In this document: positions 59,905-64,000 of the stretch, piece by piece | How positions within the stretch are numbered: position 1 is the stretch's first letter | Layout: every line of letters starts with the position of its first letter | Assembly: GCA_024426085.1 (NCBI GenBank) | Contig: CP087975.1 | Span: 248,001-312,000, forward strand | DNA: 64,000 nucleotides | Reading direction: 5' to 3' | Origin: Rhizobium sp. RCAM05350 | Lineage (GTDB): Bacteria > Pseudomonadota > Alphaproteobacteria > Rhizobiales > Rhizobiaceae | Position numbers and translations under genes: made by a program | Notes under the pieces: model-generated | What the model was told of the DNA's origin: nothing | Seen by the model: only the letters and a program-made list of their open reading frames with translations | Database searches by the model: none

Positions 59905-60864
59905 TCATCCTGTCCCGCCCGGAAATCGAAGTTTTGGTCGATCTCGACAGCGCGCTTACTGCCGTCGAAGCCGCCTATATCGCCGCATCCGAAGGCCGGG
60001 CGACGATGCCGCCGGTCGGCTATCTCGCCTTTCCGGACAAGGGTGGCGATTGCCATATCAAATACGGTCATATCGCCGGTGATCCCACCTTCGTCGTCAA
60101 GGTCGCGGCCGGGTTCTACGGCAATCCGTCGATCGGGCTGCCGACGTCGAACGGCGTGATGCTGGCCTTTTCCGCCAAAACCGGCGTTCTCGAAACGATC
60201 CTGCTTGATGAAGGATTTCTCACCGACCTGCGTACCGGTCTTGGCGGCGCCATCGCCACCCGGGCGCTTTGCCGCCCGGATGCACGGCGCGTAGCAATCA
60301 TCGGAACCGGCATTCAGGCCCGCTGGCAGATCCGTTGCCTACGGCGCGATGCCGGGAAAACCGCTCACCTTCACCGTCTGGGGGCGTTCGGAAGACAAGG
60401 CGCGGGAGATGGCGAGCCTGCTTGCGGACGAAGGTATCGACGTGGGCGTGGCAGCCGATCTGGAGCGCCTCTGCCGTGACGCCGAGATCGTCATCACAAC
60501 CACCCCCTCCCGCGAACCATTGATCCGCGATGCATGGATCCAGCCCGGCACGCACATCACAGCAATCGGCGCCGACGCACCCGGAAAGCAGGAGCTGGAC
60601 ACCGCACTCGTTGTTCGCGCCGACCGCCGCATCTGCGACAGTCTGGAACAGTCGCTCGATCACGGTGAGTTTTCCGCGGCATTCCGAGCTGGGGATATTC
60701 CGGCCGAAAGCTGCGTCGAGCTCGGAGCCGTACTTGGTGGCAAGGGCATGGGTCGGGTCCATCCCGGCGAGATCACCATCGCCGACCTGACCGGCATCGC
60801 GGTTCAGGACATCGCCATCGCTATCTCTGTCCTCGACGCCTACAGGCGTTCGCGAGCCAGTTGA
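59901..60864 (+). CDS. Ornithine cyclodeaminase / mu-crystallin family enzyme (frameshifted)
   Basis: About 321 residues. Substrate-side motifs KYGHIAGDPTFVVKVAAGFY and GFLTDLRTGLGGAIATRAL, then NAD-binding VAIIGTGIQARWQ and VWGRSEDKARE. Other blocks: THITAIGADAPGKQELD and GKGMGRVHPGEITIADLTGI. One base off near 60340. Members act as ornithine cyclodeaminase, ketimine reductase or, as DauB, amino-acid dehydrogenase. With the DauR-type regulator next door it resembles a dauBR pair, though no DauA dehydrogenase gene is present. Confidence 0.85.
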
Positions 60865-60881
60865 CAGCCTCGGTCACTTCG

Positions 60882-61289
60882 TCACTCCTGATCGAATGCC
60901 GTGATGATCGGGCATGGGCCTTTTGAGGTGGAGCCGCAGGCATCGGCGAGCCTGTGCAGCGAAGCACGCGCGGCGCTCAATTCAGCAATCTTCGCATCGA
61001 GTGCAACGATCCGCTCACGGGCAAGCGCATGGGCACGATGTCGATCCTCGCTGGCATCCAGTTTGAGCAACTCGCCGATTTCGTCGAGCGTAAAACCCGC
61101 CGTCTGGGCAGACCGAATGAACCGAAGGCGGCGGATATCGTCTTCGCCGTAACGCCTTATGCCGCTGGCATGGCCCGGAGTTCCTGCACGCTGCGGCGTA
61201 CCGAGCAGGCCGCGCCGCTGATAGTAGCGCACCGTTTCGACGCCGACACCGCCTGCACGCGCCAATCCTGCAATCGTTGTCTCTTTCAT
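60882..61289 (-). CDS. MerR-family regulator
   Basis: 135 residues, intact. Winged helix (TIAGLARAGGVGVETVRYYQ, RRGLLGTPQRAGTPGHASG, IRRYGEDDIRRLRFIRSAQT), dimerisation helix and a C-terminal metal-loop-like CGSTSKGPCPII. Two cysteines match the C-x7/8-C pair of MerR, but the third, which precedes the helix in true mercury sensors, is absent (LKLDASEDRHRAH). It is thus not a standard Hg sensor; another metal or a redox signal is likely. Divergent from the glutaredoxin-MauE gene. Confidence 0.86.
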   Translation of the reverse strand: MKETTIAGLARAGGVGVETVRYYQRRGLLGTPQRAGTPGHASGIRRYGEDDIRRLRFIRSAQTAGFTLDEIGELLKLDASEDRHRAHALARERIVALDAKIAELSAARASLHRLADACGSTSKGPCPIITAFDQE

Positions 61290-61292
61290 CGC

Positions 61293-61324
61293 TTGACTCC
61301 GTACCGTAGTACGGAATTTATAGA
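61293..61324 (+). promoter_or_regulatory. MerR-type promoter with long spacer and dyad operator
   Basis: TTGACT (61293-61298) and a -10 near TTATAG (61318-61323) are 19 bp apart, and the spacer holds the perfect dyad CCGTAC-CGTA-GTACGG (61299-61314). This is the architecture of MerR-activated promoters. The predicted transcript starts at about 61330, at or past ATG 61327. Confidence 0.75.
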
Positions 61325-61350
61325 TCATGCAGTCGTTCAAACCAAATGAA

Positions 61351-62149
61351 ATGAAAGATTGCGAAATGCTCGACAAGACATCCAGGACGGCCACCCTCTA
61401 CCGGATGGTGATGGACACCCATACGTGCCCCTATGGCCTGAAGGCCAAGGATCTTCTGCAACGGCAGGGCTACACCGTGGAGGATCGCTGGCTGACCACC
61501 CGCGAGCAGACCGATGCGTTCAAGGCCGAGCACGGCGTCAAGACGACGCCACAGACCTTTATCGACGGCGCCCGCATCGGCGGCTATGACGACCTGCGAC
61601 GGCATTTCGGCAAGATGGTCCACGATCCGAAGGCCGTGACATATCGGCCCGTCATCGCCGTTTTCGCCGTAACCGCGCTGATGGCCCTTGCGACCAGTTA
61701 CGCCGCCTACGGTAGCGTCTTCACGGTTCGAGCAGCGGAATGGTTCATTGCCTTCACCATGGCGGTCCTTGCAATCCTCAAATTGCAGAACATCGAGAGC
61801 TTCTCGACCATGTTCCTGAACTACGACCTGCTCGCCAAGCGCTGGGTTCACTACGGCTATATCTATCCCTTCGTGGGAAGCCGGCGCGGGCATCCTGATG
61901 ATTGCCGGCGCGTTCAACTGGATTTCTATCCCTGTCGCGCTGTTCATCGGAACCATCGGGGCGGCCTCGGTGTTCAAGGCCGTTTACATCGACAAGCGTG
62001 AACTGAAATGCGCCTGCGTTGGCGGGAACAGCAATATACCACTCGGTTTTGTCTCGCTGACCGAAAACGTGATGATGGTGGCGATGGCGGTCTGGATGCT
62101 GGTGATGATCCTGACCGGAACCGACGTCGGCCATGGGATGGCCATGTAA
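61351..62149 (+). CDS. Glutaredoxin-MauE fusion membrane protein (frameshifted)
   Basis: About 266 residues. Residues 15-95: glutaredoxin with active site HTCPYGLKAKDLL and cis-proline region GVKTTPQTFIDGARIGGYDD. The rest is a MauE/DoxX-like four-helix membrane domain, ending in a helix preceded by LKCACVGGNSNIPLGF. The break near 61885 restores FVGVGAGILMIAGAFNWISI. ATG 61327 lies at the predicted transcription start, so 61351 or 61366 is preferred. The CxxC-type sites suggest it passes reducing equivalents or handles a thiophilic metal under MerR control. Confidence 0.8.
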
Positions 62150-62168
62150 GCCCGGATGGCTGACGCCA

Positions 62169-63825
62169 CTAGTGGCGGGCCTGTCCTACCCGCGAAAGCA
62201 GGACGACCGGCAATATCCCGATGATAACGATGGCCAGGGCCGCGATGGACGCCTCTTCATAGGTGCCCCTTGCGGCCTCGCCGTAAAGATGCGTCGCGAA
62301 TGTCTCGACATTGAGCGGCCGCAGCAACAGGGTGGCAGGCAGCTCCTTGACGCAATCCACGAACACCAAGAGACCAGCCGCCGTGATCGCCGCCTTGGAC
62401 AGCGGCAGATGAACGTGCCGGAAGGTGCCAACAGCCGATTGGCCAAGAACGCGCGAGGCGTGATCGAAGGACATGGGGATACGCGCCAGCCCCGCATCGA
62501 TCCCACCTGCCGAGATGGCGAGAAACCGGACGGTATAGGCATAGAGCAATGCGGCACCCGAACCGATGAACAGCAGGCCCGTCGATACACCGAACCAGAC
62601 GGTTGCAGTGCGGTCGATGAAACCGTCGAACGTCGCCAGTACGATTAACACACCGATAGCAACGACGGTGCCGGGCGCCGCGTAGCCGAGCGTCGAAAGC
62701 CGCTGAAGCCACGCGGTCGTTGCCCCCGGCCGCAGGCGGCTGGCATAGGCGATGAGCAAGCCGAACAGAACCGTGATGATCGTCGCGGCTGATGCCAGAA
62801 TGATGGTGTTGAACGCCTCGCTGAGGAACCGTGGCGAAAGCCCGGCAAACTCGATCCGGCTCCATGCTTCGGTAACGAGATAGAGAGCGGGCGCTCCGAA
62901 GCCAATCAGGATCGGCAAGAGCCCCACGAAAAACAGCAGCAGACCTTTTCCGGCCGACACGCGGCACGGCTCAGAAGCGGCTGCGTTGCGGACCAGTTGA
63001 ATAGCGTTGCTTGCCCCTCGCCCATTTTTCCAAAGCCACCAGCGCCACCACGACCATCAGCAACGACAGCGCAATCTGCGATGCGCCGGGCAGATCGGAC
63101 CGGGTGATCCAGGTGGTGTAGATCGAAACGGTCAGCGTCCGCACGCCGAGGAACTCGGCGGCGCCGACATCATTGAGGGTTTCCATCAGGGCAAGACTGA
63201 CGCCGACCGCGACGGCCGGGCGGGCGAGCGGCAGCGCGACGTGCCAGAAGACGGCGCGGCGCGAAATGCCGAGCGTGCGCGACGCATCGATCAGGTTGGC
63301 CGACTGAGTGAGGAACATCGCCCGCGTCGGGATGTAGACATAGGGGTAGAGTACGAAACCCAGAAGCAGGATGCAGCCCGTCATCGAGCGCACGTCCGGC
63401 AAGCGGAATTCCCGCGGACTGGAATAGCCGAGCAGCCAGCGGACCGCCCCCTGCACCGAGCCGATCGGATGCAGGATATCGAGATAGGCATAGGCGATGA
63501 TGTAGGTGGGAACTGCGAGTGGCAGCAGCAGCGCCCATTCGAGCACGCGGCGGCCGGGAAAGGCATAGGCCGTAACCAGCCAGGCTGTGGACGTTCCGAG
63601 AATGGCGGTGATCAGGCCGACGCCACCAAGCAGAATGGCAGTATCCGCGAAGGCGGTCGGCAATATGGTCGAAACGAGATGAGACCAGAGCCCGCCGGAG
63701 CCCTGGATCGCCTGCAGGAACAGGGCGACGATCGGCAGCATGGCCAGACAGGCGATGCCGCCTGCGCCAAGCAACCAGCGGGCTCCGGCGCGGCCTCTAG
63801 GCCAGCTGCGAGCGGCGCTGATCAT
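62169..63825 (-). CDS. Ferric-iron-type ABC permease, two fused domains (frameshifted)
   Basis: About 551 residues, some 12 helices. Each half has an EAA-type loop: IDASRTLGISRRAVFWHVAL and HASRVLGQSAVGTFRHVHL-type. Segments VPTYIIAYAYLDILHPIGSV and GFVLYPYVYIPTRAMFL are typical of FbpB/SfuB permeases. The halves are separated by a break near 62975 (stop after QRSRF, continuing into RVSAGKGLLLFF). It follows the binding-protein gene across a terminator-like hairpin. No ATPase gene is in view downstream. Confidence 0.84.
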
Positions 63826-63855
63826 CGGCTGAAATCCATCCTTTAGGCAGAAGAA

Positions 63856-63881
63856 AAGGCGCCCGCGATAGCGGGCGCCTT
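63856..63881 (-). terminator. Hairpin between the iron binding protein and permease genes
   Basis: AAGGCGCCCGC (63856-63866) pairs exactly with GCGGGCGCCTT (63871-63881) around GATA; on the minus strand UUUUCUU follows. It starts 8 bp after the binding-protein stop and probably limits read-through into the permease. Confidence 0.8.
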
Positions 63882-63889
63882 GCCGTCTT

Positions 63890-64000
63890 TTAGTTGTCGA
63901 AGCCGACCTTGTCGACCAGTTCACTCGCCTGCTTGCGATGGCTGACGATTTCCGTCAGCGGCTTCGGATCGATCTTCAACTCACCGAACGAGGCGACGAT
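63890..64000 (-). CDS. Ferric-iron ABC binding protein, C-terminal end (partial)
   Basis: Only the last 36 residues are inside the window, IVASFGELKIDPKPLTEIVS then HRKQASELVDKVGFDN and TAA. The pattern matches the C-terminus of FbpA/AfuA-type iron-binding proteins (KxDxxPLxExxxHRxxAxxLVDxVGFD). Identity is supported by the permease directly downstream. The gene continues beyond position 64000. Confidence 0.8.
   Translation of the reverse strand: MVASFGELKIDPKPLTEIVSHRKQASELVDKVGFDN

Noticed and set aside
60882..61289. Mercury-resistance regulator MerR
   Set aside because: One of the three mercury-binding cysteines is absent and no merTPA genes are nearby.

Overview
The window looks like chromosomal or megaplasmid DNA of a Rhizobiaceae-type alphaproteobacterium (Rhizobium/Agrobacterium/Neorhizobium-like). 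This rests on high GC, short palindromic intergenic repeats (156-287), a DUF1127 small protein, an EcfG-type promoter, an array of CCUCCUCCC-loop hairpins of the alphaproteobacterial cuckoo/CcsR type, and the abundance of ABC uptake systems. I see no rRNA, tRNA, CRISPR array, insertion sequence or prophage.

A major caveat is that most longer genes are interrupted by one to five single-base indels, often in short homopolymers, with the reading frame of the same protein resuming at once. Roughly one such break per kilobase, in unrelated genes with otherwise perfect motifs, points to uncorrected sequencing indels rather than gene decay. I therefore annotate these as single CDSs with frameshifts and note where each break lies. 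One aminotransferase also has an in-frame TGA, which is a different kind of lesion.

Layout. (1) 0.3-12.6 kb, purine catabolism: guaD and puuD (minus), a LysR regulator, an oxidoreductase/HxlR pair, xdhABC and uraH (minus), then puuE and allA (plus). Guanine, hypoxanthine and xanthine are taken via urate to allantoate and ureidoglycolate; the allantoate-degrading enzyme is not in the window. (2) 12.7-17.4 kb: a YCII protein, a YdeI/OmdA-like protein, an ArsR/SRPBCC/membrane-protein operon with a visible double operator, an AzgA-type purine permease and an Lrp-family regulator. (3) 17.5-21.7 kb: a trifunctional kinase / M23 metallopeptidase / PLP phospho-lyase fusion and an orphan amino-acid binding protein. 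(4) 21.7-22.1 kb: the cuckoo-like sRNA array. (5) 22.1-27.1 kb: an RND efflux pump with its TetR regulator and a perfect 25-bp inverted repeat at the tetR start. (6) 27.1-31.3 kb: LysR/GST/FMN-binding protein, GreA-type factor and DUF2161 protein. (7) 31.3-40.1 kb, polyamine operon: potABCD, acetylpolyamine amidohydrolase, N-carbamoylputrescine amidase and a serine hydrolase, preceded by a YtcJ-like amidohydrolase. (8) 40.2-43.1 kb: a second, diverged copy of the kinase/M23-like/PLP fusion whose M23 zinc ligands are lost. (9) 43.3-51.0 kb: DUF1127, an EcfG-controlled small membrane protein, NUDIX, and a LacI-controlled AfuABC-like ABC transporter with an inositol-monophosphatase-family enzyme. 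(10) 51.1-54.1 kb: HPP-CBS membrane protein and an ABC-F ATPase preceded by a 23-codon leader ORF and hairpin. (11) 54.2-58.1 kb: FecBCD-type metal-chelate importer and a methyltransferase. (12) 58.2-60.9 kb: an aminotransferase, a YheO/DauR-type regulator and an ornithine-cyclodeaminase-family enzyme. (13) 60.9-64.0 kb: MerR with a glutaredoxin-MauE membrane protein, and a ferric-iron ABC permease and binding protein cut by the window end.

The common theme is scavenging of nitrogen-rich compounds (purines, polyamines, amino acids) and metals. The two fusion proteins, the sRNA array, the ABC-F leader ORF and several clear operators are the most rewarding points for follow-up.
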